Origin: an uncultured Eubacterium sp.
GTDB lineage: Bacteria > Bacillota > Clostridia > Oscillospirales > Acutalibacteraceae
DNA: 64,000 nucleotides
Assembly: GCA_905234495.1 (NCBI GenBank)
Contig: CAJOHE010000002.1
Location: forward strand, 62,001 to 126,000
Direction: 5' to 3'
Shown here one piece after another: positions 51,077 to 60,326 of this stretch; within the stretch, counting starts at the first letter, position 1, and the number at the start of each line of letters is the position of its first letter. Made by a program: the position numbers and the translations under genes. The notes beneath the pieces are model-generated. The model worked only from the letters and a program-made list of their open reading frames with translations. It did not search any database and was not told the origin of the DNA.

Positions 51077-53161
51077 TTATATGAAAAAATTGTAGATGTT
51101 GAAGTAGCCTTCCTGCGAGCCGGGCTGGAACTGCGTGGTGTTAAATGCAATCAGGAAGTGCATCGCAAGCGTTATCATTCCGAGCACAAGCATCGAGGTG
51201 ACAAGCGCCTTTTTATGCCCGTATTTCTCAAAGAGCGCGAGCATTACGATAACCGCGCCGAGGACGAGCAGATAGATGAAATCGCCCGCGTATCTCGTCT
51301 TGATTCCACCCATTTCAATGTCGATAATCAAGGTGAAAACCGTGATTGCTAATATAGTTATTATTACAGAATAAAGTTTCTCCTCTTTAAGCTGGGGTTT
51401 AACCCTGCGCAGCATAAATAGGAATAATACAAAACATGTAGTAAATAACAGTCCGCCGTAAACGCTCTCAACGAATGTATAACCTATGTAGTTACTGCCA
51501 AATACGGCACTTCTCAGGAATGGGAATCTTGCTACAATGACTGGTGGTTCAATAATATACATAAAGAATCCGTCAACTAATCTTGCAAGGTTAAAGCCTC
51601 TGAGATTCATATCGTTAGTCGTGAGATTGTAGTTTGCGCCGAAATCAAACGGCGAGCCGAAGCGGATGAAATTGTAGTACATCAGCCCCGCCGCAACGAT
51701 TACATACGGCACCGCCGCGCTGATATATTTCGAGAGATTGCCCTTTATAACGAGCTTTTTGTTCTGTATCGCCGTATCCCAAAAAATCGGGATAATCAGA
51801 AACGAGGCAAACGCAAAGGTCGGTCTGCAGCCCACGGCGAGTGCCATTGAAAGCGCGCCGAAAAGGATGAGCGGGTTTATCTTTTTCGATGCCGCGTCCG
51901 TGTCTATCAGGTACCTGGCTTTAATCCAGAGCATAAGACCTGTCATTACAAACAAAACTGCAAGCACGACTACGATATAGTAGATAATCGGCGACATTAC
52001 AAACATCAGAGTGCCGACGGCATTTGCAATAATAACCGACGCAAAGAGGTAAACGCCGAAGCTCGTCTTCGGGAAATAGACCTTCACAACCGTCTTCACA
52101 AGCTCGTACGCCGCAACAACCGCAAAGCTCACCGTTATGAAAAATGCGGCTGAGGTGACCATTTCAACCTTGGCGATAAGATAGAGCGGAAGGTAGAAAA
52201 TGAGCGCGGGAACTATGCCGAAATAGACATAGAAATTGCCGTCGAAATACGCGATATCGTGCCACGGCTCTCGCTCAACAAAGAGGTTGAACTGGCGCAG
52301 CACCTCGCGGCGCTCATACAAATCGTAGGGATGAGTGACGTACTGAATAACGCTTCCGTTTTCAACGTCGATATTTACCCTGCCCTGCGAAATCGCCTCG
52401 GCAAGCAGGTTGTACTGCCTGAAGGTGGCGTTGCTCGGATTAATCAGAAGCAGATTGTTTGCAATAAGCAGAGCGAAAATGATTATATTTGCGCCCATAA
52501 ATAGGGTGCGGATTATCCGAAGCTTCTTGCTTTCGTCAAGCGCGTTGCAGGCGTAGAGGCTTGACGACGGTCTGAACATATATATAAATATGAAAATAAG
52601 TAAAAGGATGAGCACTCTTACGGGCGAGAAGAACATAGGAACCCTCGCGTTGAGCGCTGCGCCGTCAACGGTTATTTTTGTGGCAGCGCCCTGTCCGTCG
52701 TCATAATTCGTGACAAACTTAACCGCCTTGACGTCGCCGTAGGCGTGAAGCCTGATATACTTCGTCTTTTCAAACGAGGGATGAAGCCTTACCGTATTGC
52801 AGAAATAGTACTCGGAAAAGCCCTCGTCAATCATATAAACGTCGAAGCACGCCTCGGTCGGCTCTTCCTCATACTCGGGCGCCACGTCGAGGTAAACGTA
52901 CTTGACGTCCTTATCTATATCGGTGATTTCAAAGCTCGGGTTGTCGGGGGCGGTGTCATCGCTGTCGGTGACGTATTCGGGATAGGTGTAGCTACCGTCG
53001 CCGTTGTCGGTGAAGCTCTCGGATGCGGTAAGGGTTACGTCCTCGCTCTTGGCTGAAAGCGAGAAAAGCCATTCGTAATTGAAGCAGAACACCTCAATCA
53101 GAACAGCAAGCGCGAGAAAAACAGCAACAACCTTTATCTTCTTTTTCATACCATCTTTCAT
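51077..53161 (-). CDS. Large multi-pass membrane protein, possible GT-C-type glycosyltransferase
   Basis: A 694-residue protein. Membrane helix 1 (~10-30) is followed by an outside beta-rich domain of about 150 residues with many acidic side chains (SDDTAPDNPSFEITD). Some 11-12 further helices come next. The loop WHDIAYFDGNFYVYFGIVPAL after helix 3 resembles the acidic extracellular loop of GT-C enzymes that use polyprenyl-phosphate sugars, and the topology fits too. No precise family was recognised, and the tail FNIYNFFI is short. ATG 53161 is preceded by GGTG at 6-base spacing; ATG 53149 is an alternative. It stands alone, divergent from the HAD gene. Confidence 0.6.
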   Translation of the reverse strand: MKDGMKKKIKVVAVFLALAVLIEVFCFNYEWLFSLSAKSEDVTLTASESFTDNGDGSYTYPEYVTDSDDTAPDNPSFEITDIDKDVKYVYLDVAPEYEEEPTEACFDVYMIDEGFSEYYFCNTVRLHPSFEKTKYIRLHAYGDVKAVKFVTNYDDGQGAATKITVDGAALNARVPMFFSPVRVLILLLIFIFIYMFRPSSSLYACNALDESKKLRIIRTLFMGANIIIFALLIANNLLLINPSNATFRQYNLLAEAISQGRVNIDVENGSVIQYVTHPYDLYERREVLRQFNLFVEREPWHDIAYFDGNFYVYFGIVPALIFYLPLYLIAKVEMVTSAAFFITVSFAVVAAYELVKTVVKVYFPKTSFGVYLFASVIIANAVGTLMFVMSPIIYYIVVVLAVLFVMTGLMLWIKARYLIDTDAASKKINPLILFGALSMALAVGCRPTFAFASFLIIPIFWDTAIQNKKLVIKGNLSKYISAAVPYVIVAAGLMYYNFIRFGSPFDFGANYNLTTNDMNLRGFNLARLVDGFFMYIIEPPVIVARFPFLRSAVFGSNYIGYTFVESVYGGLLFTTCFVLFLFMLRRVKPQLKEEKLYSVIITILAITVFTLIIDIEMGGIKTRYAGDFIYLLVLGAVIVMLALFEKYGHKKALVTSMLVLGMITLAMHFLIAFNTTQFQPGSQEGYFNIYNFFI

Positions 53162-53193
53162 ATTTTTCACCAAAAATCCGTTAGTATATTCCT

Positions 53194-53222
53194 ATTCTAT
53201 CACAGATTTGATATATTTTCAA
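53194..53222 (-). promoter_or_regulatory. Promoter of the large membrane-protein gene
   Basis: On the minus strand TTGAAA (53222-53217), 17-base spacer, TAGAAT (53199-53194). It interleaves with the opposite promoter. Confidence 0.55.
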
Positions 53223-53236
53223 TTATATGTTAGAAT
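53208..53236 (+). promoter_or_regulatory. Promoter of the HAD-symporter operon
   Basis: TTGATA (53208-53213), 17-base spacer, TAGAAT (53231-53236). The two divergent promoters share DNA, so they may compete. Confidence 0.6.
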
Positions 53237-53266
53237 AACATTGTATTACATCAAAGGACGAAAAAA

Positions 53267-53914
53267 ATGAAAGCAGTAATTTTTGATATGGACGGGCTGA
53301 TGTTTGACACCGAGAGGGTGCACATTCAGGCGTGGGATTATGCTGCCGAACGCCTAGGGTGGGAATGTTCGGGCACAGATATGGTTACGCTCACCCTCGG
53401 TATGAGCATACCGAAAGCCGAAGAGGTCTGGCGGGGTATCCTCAAAGAGAGGTACGACCGCGACAGGCTTGATAAATTCACGAGCGAATTTCTCGTTGAC
53501 TATTTTGAAAACAACACCGTTCCCGTGAAGAAAGGGCTCTTTGAGCTACTCGATTTTCTCGATGAAAACGGGTACAAAAAGGCGGTTGCCTCGTCGACGG
53601 ACATCCGCGGCGTTATGCGAAATCTGAAAAGCGCAGGCATTGAAAACCGATTTGACGCGCTTGTTACGGGCGATATGATTGAGCATTCAAAGCCCGAACC
53701 CGATATCTTCCTCAAGGCGTGCGAGCTTCTTGAGGTTGAGCCCTCTAAGGCGTACGCGCTCGAGGACTCGCGAAACGGACTTCTTTCGGCGCTAAGCGCG
53801 GGCTGTAAAACGATTATGGTTCCCGACCTCTGGGAAGGCGAAACGGAAATTGACGAAAGGCTTTTTGCAAAATGCGAAAGCCTGAACGGGGTCATTGAAA
53901 TTATAAAGAGGTAG
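53267..53914 (+). CDS. HAD-superfamily phosphatase, beta-phosphoglucomutase-like
   Basis: A 215-residue haloacid dehalogenase hydrolase of subfamily IA. IFDMDGLMFDTE (residues 4-15) carries the nucleophile Asp and acid/base Asp, ASSTDIRG is motif II, GDMIEHSKPEPDIFL holds the motif III lysine, and ALEDSRNGL the motif IV acids. The cap is the helical C1 type. It may act as a sugar-phosphate phosphatase or as beta-phosphoglucomutase; its place before a GPH sugar symporter fits either. AAAGGA precedes the ATG. The symporter starts 4 bases after the stop. Confidence 0.87.
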   Translation: MKAVIFDMDGLMFDTERVHIQAWDYAAERLGWECSGTDMVTLTLGMSIPKAEEVWRGILKERYDRDRLDKFTSEFLVDYFENNTVPVKKGLFELLDFLDENGYKKAVASSTDIRGVMRNLKSAGIENRFDALVTGDMIEHSKPEPDIFLKACELLEVEPSKAYALEDSRNGLLSALSAGCKTIMVPDLWEGETEIDERLFAKCESLNGVIEIIKR

Positions 53915-53917
53915 GAT

Positions 53918-55354
53918 ATGGAAGGCACTGCTTATATAAGTAAAAAAGAAAAGCGCGGATTTCTGACGGGACTTGCGGGACAAAACCTCGTTTATTCCCT
54001 CATCGGCGCATCGTTTTTCACTTTCTTTATGACGGATATCGCGCTTTTTGACGCACTCACCGTCAGCGTTCTTCTGATAATAATGAAGGTGTGGGACGGA
54101 ATCAACGACCCGATTGTGGGCTCGTTCATCGACAAGCACACGTTTAAAAACGGCGAGAAGCTGCGGCCTTTCTTACGCTACACTCCCCTGCCCGTCGGCG
54201 CGGCAACGGTGCTGCTGTTCCTCGTGTTCTCGACGGACGAGAGCCTGATGTGGCTTCGCGTGGCATACTTTGTTATTATGTATATCTGCTGGGATTTGGC
54301 CTATACCGTGCAGGACGTTTCAATATGGGGAATCACGGCGATGGTTTCGCCGAATTCGAACGAGCGCGACGGCTTCGTGCAGTGGGCGCGCACGGTCGGC
54401 TCAATAGTCTACGGCATAGGCAGCACGGCGATTCCGATGCTTCTTGAAATGGTTGTAAACGCGACGGGACAGAGCTTTGCTTTTATCACTCTCGTGTTTG
54501 CGATTATCTTCGGTCTCGGCGGCGCGATGCTCAGCAAGAGAGCCTACGCCGCGCAGGAAAGAATTCCCGTAGTTATAGAAGAAAGGCAGGAAAGCCTCTG
54601 GGAAAGCTTTTCCCTTCTTTTCAAAAACAAGATGCTTATGCTCGTCACCCTTGCAAACCTTCTCGGCGCGGTGGGCTTCGGCGTAAACCTTGTTACATAT
54701 TTCTTCAAATACGAAATCCCCGCCGATTTTCTCGGCGAAAACAGCATTATCGGCGCTCTCGGACTTACTACGATTTACTATGCGGTTACGGGCGGTCCGG
54801 GCTTCCTCGGTATGGTCTTTGCCGACAAGATGAAAAAGCTCTGCCACGGCTATGTTAACGCTCTTATATTTATGAAGGCGTTTAATTTCATCGTAAGGCT
54901 GATTGCATTTTTCGTCGGTTTCGAGGGACATCGGCTCTGGCTTGCTCTTATTATAATAGGTATAGGAAGCATACCGATGGGCGCAGAGTCAATCGCGCAG
55001 ACGTCAGTTTTCTGCGACAGTATCGACTATATGGAATGGAAGACGGGCAAGCGCACCGAGGGCATCACGTTTTCGATGCAGACCTCGTTTACGAAAATCA
55101 CGAGCGGTATCACCGCGGGACTTGCAACTCTTGCGCTGCACCTGCTTCACTACAAAGCCATTGACGAAGTGAACGCGGTTTACGTTGGCACTCAGACGGC
55201 GGCGTTTGACAGGTGGATATGGCCGCTTGTAATTCTCACCCCCGCTATTGCAAGCCTTCTCTATATCGTTCCCCTGCTCTTCATCAGGTACACGCCCGAA
55301 AAGAGAGCTAAGGTTGAAAAGGAGCTGAAGGAAAGGCGCGAAAGAAACAGTTAA
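53918..55354 (+). CDS. GPH-family (glycoside-pentoside-hexuronide) sodium:sugar symporter
   Basis: A 478-residue, 12-helix major-facilitator-type symporter of the GPH family (MelB/XynB/UidB type). Diagnostic features are MKVWDGINDPIVGSFIDKHTFKNGEKLRPF (the loop 2-3 signature, residues ~55-85, quoted partly) and ALIIIGIGSIPMGAESIAQTS late in the protein. It imports an oligosaccharide, pentoside or glucuronide with sodium or protons; the substrate is not predictable. No glycosidase is adjacent; the GH51 enzyme at 14 kb is a candidate partner. Operon with the HAD gene; GAGG precedes ATG 53918. Confidence 0.9.
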   Translation: MEGTAYISKKEKRGFLTGLAGQNLVYSLIGASFFTFFMTDIALFDALTVSVLLIIMKVWDGINDPIVGSFIDKHTFKNGEKLRPFLRYTPLPVGAATVLLFLVFSTDESLMWLRVAYFVIMYICWDLAYTVQDVSIWGITAMVSPNSNERDGFVQWARTVGSIVYGIGSTAIPMLLEMVVNATGQSFAFITLVFAIIFGLGGAMLSKRAYAAQERIPVVIEERQESLWESFSLLFKNKMLMLVTLANLLGAVGFGVNLVTYFFKYEIPADFLGENSIIGALGLTTIYYAVTGGPGFLGMVFADKMKKLCHGYVNALIFMKAFNFIVRLIAFFVGFEGHRLWLALIIIGIGSIPMGAESIAQTSVFCDSIDYMEWKTGKRTEGITFSMQTSFTKITSGITAGLATLALHLLHYKAIDEVNAVYVGTQTAAFDRWIWPLVILTPAIASLLYIVPLLFIRYTPEKRAKVEKELKERRERNS

Positions 55355-55365
55355 AAAGAAACAAA

Positions 55366-55396
55366 AAACGCTCAGGGCGATTGCCCTGAGCGTTTT
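55366..55396. terminator. Bidirectional terminator between the symporter and PFOR genes
   Basis: AACGCTCAGGGC, loop GATT, GCCCTGAGCGTT, with A-rich DNA to the left and TTTTGATTTT to the right. Confidence 0.88.
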
Positions 55397-55406
55397 GATT
55401 TTATAC

Positions 55407-58400
55407 TTATTCTGCTGACGGTGCATAGTAGTCAACGAGCTTTGCAAGCTTGTTGTACTTCTCAATTGAATTGTCAGCAGCGATAGCGAAGAGCTCTTCT
55501 GCCTTGCCGGGGAAGCTTCTCTTGAGTGCTGAATATCTTGTTTCACCTTCGATGAACTCGATGTAGTCAGCTGAAGGAGCTTTGCTGTCAAGTGAGAACG
55601 GGTTCTTGCCTTCTTCAATGAGTGCAGGGTTGTATCTGAAGAGGTTCCAGTAACCTGCTGCAACTGCCTTCTTCTGCTCTGTCTGGTTGAACGGCATCTT
55701 GATACCGTGGTTGATACAAGGTGCGTAGCAGATGATGATTGACGGTCCCTTATATGCTGCTGCTTCCTGGAAAGCCTTTAAGCACTGATTTGCATTAGCG
55801 CCCATAGCAACCTGTGCAGTGTAAACATAACCGTAGGACATAGCAATCTGAGCAAGGTCCTTCTTCTTAACTACCTTACCGGAAGCTGCGAACTTAGCAA
55901 CTGCGCCTGTAGGTGTAGCCTTTGAAGCCTGACCGCCTGTGTTTGAATAAACCTCTGTGTCGAATACAACTATGTTAACGTCTTCGTTTGAAGCGATTAC
56001 GTGGTCAAGACCGCCGAAACCGATATCGTATGCCCAACCGTCGCCGCCGAAGATGAACTGATACTTCTTAGCTGCGTAGTCTGCATCCTTGAGGAAGTCT
56101 GCTGCAGCGTTTGCAGCGTCGCCGCTGAGGTTTGCAGACTTGAGAGCAGCGATAAGAGCTGCTGCGTCAGCTGCGTTAGCCTCGGGGTCGTCATAAGTGT
56201 TGAGCCATGCTGTTGCCTCTGCAACGCCTGCGTCTGCAAGAATCTGAGCGTCGGCAGCAAGTCTTTCTCTGATTTGCTTCTGAGCAAGAAGCATACCGAG
56301 ACCGAACTCTGCGTTATCCTCGAAGAGTGAGTTTGACCATGCAGGGCCGTGACCGTTCTTATCAACCGTGTAAGGTGTTGAAGGTGCCGAGCCGCCCCAG
56401 ATTGAAGAACAACCTGTTGCGTTTGCGATATACATCTTGTCGCCGTAAAGCTGAGTTACGAGCTTAGCGTAAGGTGTTTCACCGCAGCCTGCGCATGCGC
56501 CTGAGAACTCGAGATAAGGCTTCTTGTACTGAACGCCGATTGTTGTTGCGTTAACAACCTCTGGCTTTACAGGTGTGTCAACAAGAGCGTCGAAGGACTT
56601 CTGCTTGTCAAGCTGAGAAGCGATTGGCTTCATTGTAAGTGACTTTGTAGGACATACGTTTGCGCAAGAGCCGCAACCCGTACAGTCGAGAGTTGAAACG
56701 ATAAGAGCGTACTTATAAGGCTGTCTCTTATGGTCAACCATTGTTGTGCCTTCCGGTGCTGCAGCAGCCTCAGCGTCCGTCATACAGATAGGTCTGATTA
56801 CAGCGTGAGGACATACCATTGAGCAGAGGTTACACTGTGCACACTTTGAAGCGTCCCACTCGGGAACTGTGATAGCGATACCTCTCTTCTCGAACGCTGC
56901 CGAGCCCTGAGGATATACGCCGTCTGCGCAGTCTACGAATGTTGAAACGGGAAGGTCGTCACCGTGAAGTCTTCCAACGGGGTCGAGGATGTTCTTAACG
57001 AACTTCTTCATCTCTTCTCTGTCTGTGTTTACAACGAGCTCTGCATCGTCGTCCGTTGCAGTCTTCCAAGACTCGGGAACGTCGATTTTAACAACTTCCT
57101 TTGAGCCTCTGTCGATACCGTTGCAGTTTGCATTTACGATAGCCTCGCCCTTCTTTGAGAACTTAGCTACAACCTTTTCCTTCATATAGCCGATTGCCTC
57201 GTCAACGGGAAGAATACCGCTGATGGTGAAGAACGCTGACTGAAGAATTGTTGAAGCTCTGCCGGGAAGGCCGACTTCCTCTGCAATCTTGATGCCGTTG
57301 ATTGTGTAGAAGTTAATGTTGTTTTCAGCAATATATCTCTTCATTACTGCAGGAAGCTCTTTGTCAAGTTCCTCGGGCGACCAGATACAGTTGAGAAGGA
57401 AGGTGCCGCCGGGAAGAAGATCCTGTACCATATCATACTTTGTTACATAAGAAGGATTATGGCAAGCTACGAAATTAGCTTTGTTGATAAGGTACGTTGA
57501 CGTAATCGGAGATGAGCCGAAACGAAGGTGAGAAACCGTGATACCGCCGGACTTCTTTGAATCGTAGAAGAAGTAACCCTGAGCGTACATATCAGTGTGG
57601 TCACCGATAATCTTGATGGAGTCCTTGTTTGCGCCGACTGTACCGTCAGAGCCAAGTCCCCAGAACTTACAAGAGGTTGTTCCTGCAGGTGTTGTGTCAG
57701 GAGTCTCTGTGATTTCAAGTGAAAGATTTGTTACGTCGTCGTTGATTGAAAGAACGAAAGGAGTCTTCGGCTCTGCTGCGTTCATATTTGCATAAACTGC
57801 GATGATGTGAGCAGGAAGAGTATCCTTTGAACCGAGGCCGTAACGTCCGCCGAGTACGGGAACAGCGTCAAACTTTGTGCCCTTAAGAGCAGCAACAACG
57901 TCGAGGTAAAGAGGCTCGCCGAGAGCACCGGGCTCCTTAGTTCTGTCGATAACGGAGATAGTCTTTACGCTGTCGGGAATTGCATTTACAAGGTGAGCTG
58001 CCGAGAAAGGTCTGTAAAGATGTACGCATACCATACCAACCTTTTCGCCGCGTGCGTTAAGGAAGTCAACTGTCTCCTTAATTGTGTCGCAAACGGAACC
58101 CATAGCAACGATAACTCTGTCAGCGTCTGCTGCACCGTAGTAGTTAAAGAGCTTGTAGTCGGTACCAATCATCTCGTTAACCTTGTTCATATACATCTCT
58201 GTTGTTGCAACAGCGTCGCTGTAATACTTGTTACAAGCCTCTCTGTGCTGCATGAAGATGTCTGAGTTCTCTGCAGAACCGCGAAGAACAGGATGCTCTG
58301 GGTTAAGAGCTCTTGAACGGAAATCAGCGATATCCTCTTCGTCCGTAAGCTTTCTTAAGTCCTCATAGTCCCAAACTTCAATCTTCTGTACTTCGTGGGA

Positions 58401-58928
58401 TGTACGGAAGCCGTCGAAGAAATGAAGGAAAGGAACGTGGCTCTTTAACGTTGCAAGGTGTGAAACACCGCCGAGGTCCATAACCTCCTGAACGTTAGCT
58501 GAGCACATCATAGCATAACCTGTCTGACGGCAAGCCATAACGTCTGAATGGTCGCCGAAAATGTTAAGCGCGTGCGAAGATACGCAACGAGCCGATACGT
58601 GAATTACGCTTGGAAGAAGCTCACCGGCAATCTTGTACATATTCGGTATCATAAGTAAAAGACCCTGTGAAGCTGTGTAAGTGGTTGTGAGAGCGCCTGC
58701 CGAAAGAGAGCCGTGTACAGCACCTGCTGCGCCTGCTTCGGATTCAAGCTCTGCAACCTTAACGGTTTGTCCCATGAGGTTCTTCACGCCCTTAGAAGCC
58801 ATAGCGTCGGTTTCCTCAGCCATGGGTGAAGAAGGAGTGATGGGATAGATAGCAGCGACCTCAGTAAACGCATAGCTTACGTGAGCGGCAGCGCTGTTAC
58901 CGTCCATGGTTTTTCTTTTTCTTGCCAT
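55407..58928 (-). CDS. nifJ: Pyruvate:ferredoxin (flavodoxin) oxidoreductase
   Basis: Converts pyruvate and CoA to acetyl-CoA and CO2 while reducing ferredoxin, the central energy step of many anaerobes. The 1173-residue, single-chain homodimeric enzyme contains, in order, the pyrimidine-binding domain I (YPITPSSPMAEETD), domains II and III, two ferredoxin-type clusters (CAQCNLCSMVCP and CTGCGSCANVCP, near 690-760), and the C-terminal thiamine diphosphate domain (GDGWAYDIGFGGLDHV with the later NTGGQ). An AGGAGG site and a good promoter precede it. Standalone gene. Confidence 0.98.
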   Translation of the reverse strand: MARKRKTMDGNSAAAHVSYAFTEVAAIYPITPSSPMAEETDAMASKGVKNLMGQTVKVAELESEAGAAGAVHGSLSAGALTTTYTASQGLLLMIPNMYKIAGELLPSVIHVSARCVSSHALNIFGDHSDVMACRQTGYAMMCSANVQEVMDLGGVSHLATLKSHVPFLHFFDGFRTSHEVQKIEVWDYEDLRKLTDEEDIADFRSRALNPEHPVLRGSAENSDIFMQHREACNKYYSDAVATTEMYMNKVNEMIGTDYKLFNYYGAADADRVIVAMGSVCDTIKETVDFLNARGEKVGMVCVHLYRPFSAAHLVNAIPDSVKTISVIDRTKEPGALGEPLYLDVVAALKGTKFDAVPVLGGRYGLGSKDTLPAHIIAVYANMNAAEPKTPFVLSINDDVTNLSLEITETPDTTPAGTTSCKFWGLGSDGTVGANKDSIKIIGDHTDMYAQGYFFYDSKKSGGITVSHLRFGSSPITSTYLINKANFVACHNPSYVTKYDMVQDLLPGGTFLLNCIWSPEELDKELPAVMKRYIAENNINFYTINGIKIAEEVGLPGRASTILQSAFFTISGILPVDEAIGYMKEKVVAKFSKKGEAIVNANCNGIDRGSKEVVKIDVPESWKTATDDDAELVVNTDREEMKKFVKNILDPVGRLHGDDLPVSTFVDCADGVYPQGSAAFEKRGIAITVPEWDASKCAQCNLCSMVCPHAVIRPICMTDAEAAAAPEGTTMVDHKRQPYKYALIVSTLDCTGCGSCANVCPTKSLTMKPIASQLDKQKSFDALVDTPVKPEVVNATTIGVQYKKPYLEFSGACAGCGETPYAKLVTQLYGDKMYIANATGCSSIWGGSAPSTPYTVDKNGHGPAWSNSLFEDNAEFGLGMLLAQKQIRERLAADAQILADAGVAEATAWLNTYDDPEANAADAAALIAALKSANLSGDAANAAADFLKDADYAAKKYQFIFGGDGWAYDIGFGGLDHVIASNEDVNIVVFDTEVYSNTGGQASKATPTGAVAKFAASGKVVKKKDLAQIAMSYGYVYTAQVAMGANANQCLKAFQEAAAYKGPSIIICYAPCINHGIKMPFNQTEQKKAVAAGYWNLFRYNPALIEEGKNPFSLDSKAPSADYIEFIEGETRYSALKRSFPGKAEELFAIAADNSIEKYNKLAKLVDYYAPSAE

Positions 58929-59010
58929 TTAGATTTCCTCCTAACAATAAATAAATAAAAATTACCTGATTTTTAAAGCGGGTTAGAGATAATTCCACTT
59001 AATCTTCACT

Positions 59011-59039
59011 ATTATATCATTACTTATTTCTAAATTCAA
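59011..59039 (-). promoter_or_regulatory. Sigma-A-like promoter of the PFOR gene
   Basis: On the minus strand TTGAAT (59039-59034), 17-base spacer, TATAAT (59016-59011). The rest of the 216-base gap before the next gene holds only AT-rich DNA and the terminator at its far end. Confidence 0.7.
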
Positions 59040-59110
59040 CAAAAACTTTATATAAAAAATATATAATATTAAAGGCAGAATTTATTATTTTGTTATTTAT
59101 ATAGTACAAA

Positions 59111-59136
59111 ACGGAAGGACATTTCTGCCCTTCCGT
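59111..59136 (-). terminator. Terminator of the Nim-like gene
   Basis: ACGGAAGG, loop of ten bases, CCTTCCGT, followed on the minus strand by TTTTGT. Confidence 0.7.
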
Positions 59137-59144
59137 CCATTATG

Positions 59145-59630
59145 TTATTCATCTTTTGTAAGCTCTCTTGAGCATTTGCCCGTCATATGCTCAATGTCAA
59201 AGCAAAGCATATGAAGCATTTCAATTGAGGAGTTGACCTCCTTTGCAAGGAGCTCGTCGTCGACGTTTCTGTACCTCAGTGCAAGGGTGCGAAGCGCCTT
59301 TTCTTTTTCGTCCTCATCCTCGATGATGTGAACCCTGCCGAAGGCGATTACGCTTTTGTAGTAGGTTGTGAATTCATCGGGGATTACGCTGTCCTTTGCA
59401 ATAACGCAGAAGGAAGCCTTGTCGTGATTTTTTATCGCGTCAAGCTTGTGCCCCGCCCTTGCGCAGTGAAAGTAAATCCTGCCGTCAGAGTAGACATAGC
59501 TCATCGGAACGGCATAGGGATAGTCGCCGTCGCCGAGGAGGGCGAGCACTCCCGACGTGCCGTTTTTAAGGATATTTGCAGCGTCTTCGTCACTCATCTG
59601 CTGCTTGTATCTTCGCATTTTTCTGAACAT
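59145..59630 (-). CDS. Pyridoxamine 5'-phosphate oxidase-related flavoprotein (NimA-like)
   Basis: A 161-residue split-barrel FMN-binding protein. The block LKNGTSGVLALLGDGDYPYA followed by VPMSYVY...RIYFHCARAGHKLDAI is typical of the 5-nitroimidazole antibiotic-resistance (Nim) family. Nim proteins can reduce nitroimidazoles, but most chromosomal relatives have no proven resistance role; a general redox or FMN-linked function is safer. ATG 59630 follows the stop of the lipoprotein gene within 4 bases, so the pair is probably translated in sequence. A longer start at 59660 lies inside the upstream gene. Confidence 0.82.
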   Translation of the reverse strand: MFRKMRRYKQQMSDEDAANILKNGTSGVLALLGDGDYPYAVPMSYVYSDGRIYFHCARAGHKLDAIKNHDKASFCVIAKDSVIPDEFTTYYKSVIAFGRVHIIEDEDEKEKALRTLALRYRNVDDELLAKEVNSSIEMLHMLCFDIEHMTGKCSRELTKDE

Positions 59631-59631
59631 A

Positions 59632-60318
59632 TCAATCCCAACCGCCGTCGATGTTTTCAATGCCTATAACGGGCTCGATGTAGCCGTGATTCTCGTTTGA
59701 TTTGATGACAACCGCGCTTGTGTCGTTGTTGTTGTCCTTGTAGATATCGCAGCCCGAAAGACGGATTACAACCTTGACCGTGCCCTTGATACTGTCGACG
59801 TCGAAGGTCTGCTCGTTACCGTCGAGCTTAACGTCAATCGGGTCAAGCCTTGTGTATTCCGACTCACCTGCAACGCGGTACATAATCGTGAGCTTTGAGT
59901 CAGCCTTGTTCTTATTGGGCATACGGATAGTAACCGAAACGTCGCGCTTTTTGGGCTTTTCGGTTGTGGTTTCCTGAGTGGTTTTTTCGGTCGTTTTCTC
60001 GGTCGTTTTGTCCTCGTTTCCGCCTGCTGCGGTAGTGGTCGTCTTGCCGTCGCCGCCGTTTCCGCCTGCGGTCGTGGTGCCGCCCTCGGTCTGCTTTTCG
60101 GCTGTCACAGCCTCGCCCGAAGCCGACGTTGAGTCGTCTTCAAAATCAACGAGTTCGGTCACGGGGTCGCCGTTTGCGTCGGTTACAACCTCGCCGTTTT
60201 CATCGGTCACCTCGATAACCTCGGGACCGCCGTTTTTTGCGGAACAGGACGCGAGAGTAATAACAATCGTCAGCGCCATAATAACCGCTAAAATTTTAAT
60301 TAATGTATCTTTTTTCAT
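59632..60318 (-). CDS. Thr-rich lipoprotein of unknown function
   Basis: A 228-residue protein. A lipoprotein signal ends in LASC (Cys near 25). An acidic stretch (EVTDENGEVVTDANGD) leads to a long Thr/Gly/Lys linker with GGTTTAGGNGG and KTTEKTTEKTTQETTTEK (~75-120). The C-terminal domain of ~100 residues is beta-rich (DVSVTIRMPNKNK, LTIMYRVAGESEY, VKVVIRLSGCDIY) and may be a carbohydrate-binding or Ig-like fold. It should be tethered outside the cell; ligand unknown. AGGTGA precedes the start. It lies in the mutarotase-like/lipoprotein/Nim-like gene string. Confidence 0.75.
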   Translation of the reverse strand: MKKDTLIKILAVIMALTIVITLASCSAKNGGPEVIEVTDENGEVVTDANGDPVTELVDFEDDSTSASGEAVTAEKQTEGGTTTAGGNGGDGKTTTTAAGGNEDKTTEKTTEKTTQETTTEKPKKRDVSVTIRMPNKNKADSKLTIMYRVAGESEYTRLDPIDVKLDGNEQTFDVDSIKGTVKVVIRLSGCDIYKDNNNDTSAVVIKSNENHGYIEPVIGIENIDGGWD

Positions 60319-60326
60319 ATTATCAC

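Noticed and set aside
59145..59630. Nitroimidazole resistance determinant
   Set aside because: Family resemblance only; no insertion-sequence promoter upstream, and chromosomal Nim-like proteins are common without resistance.
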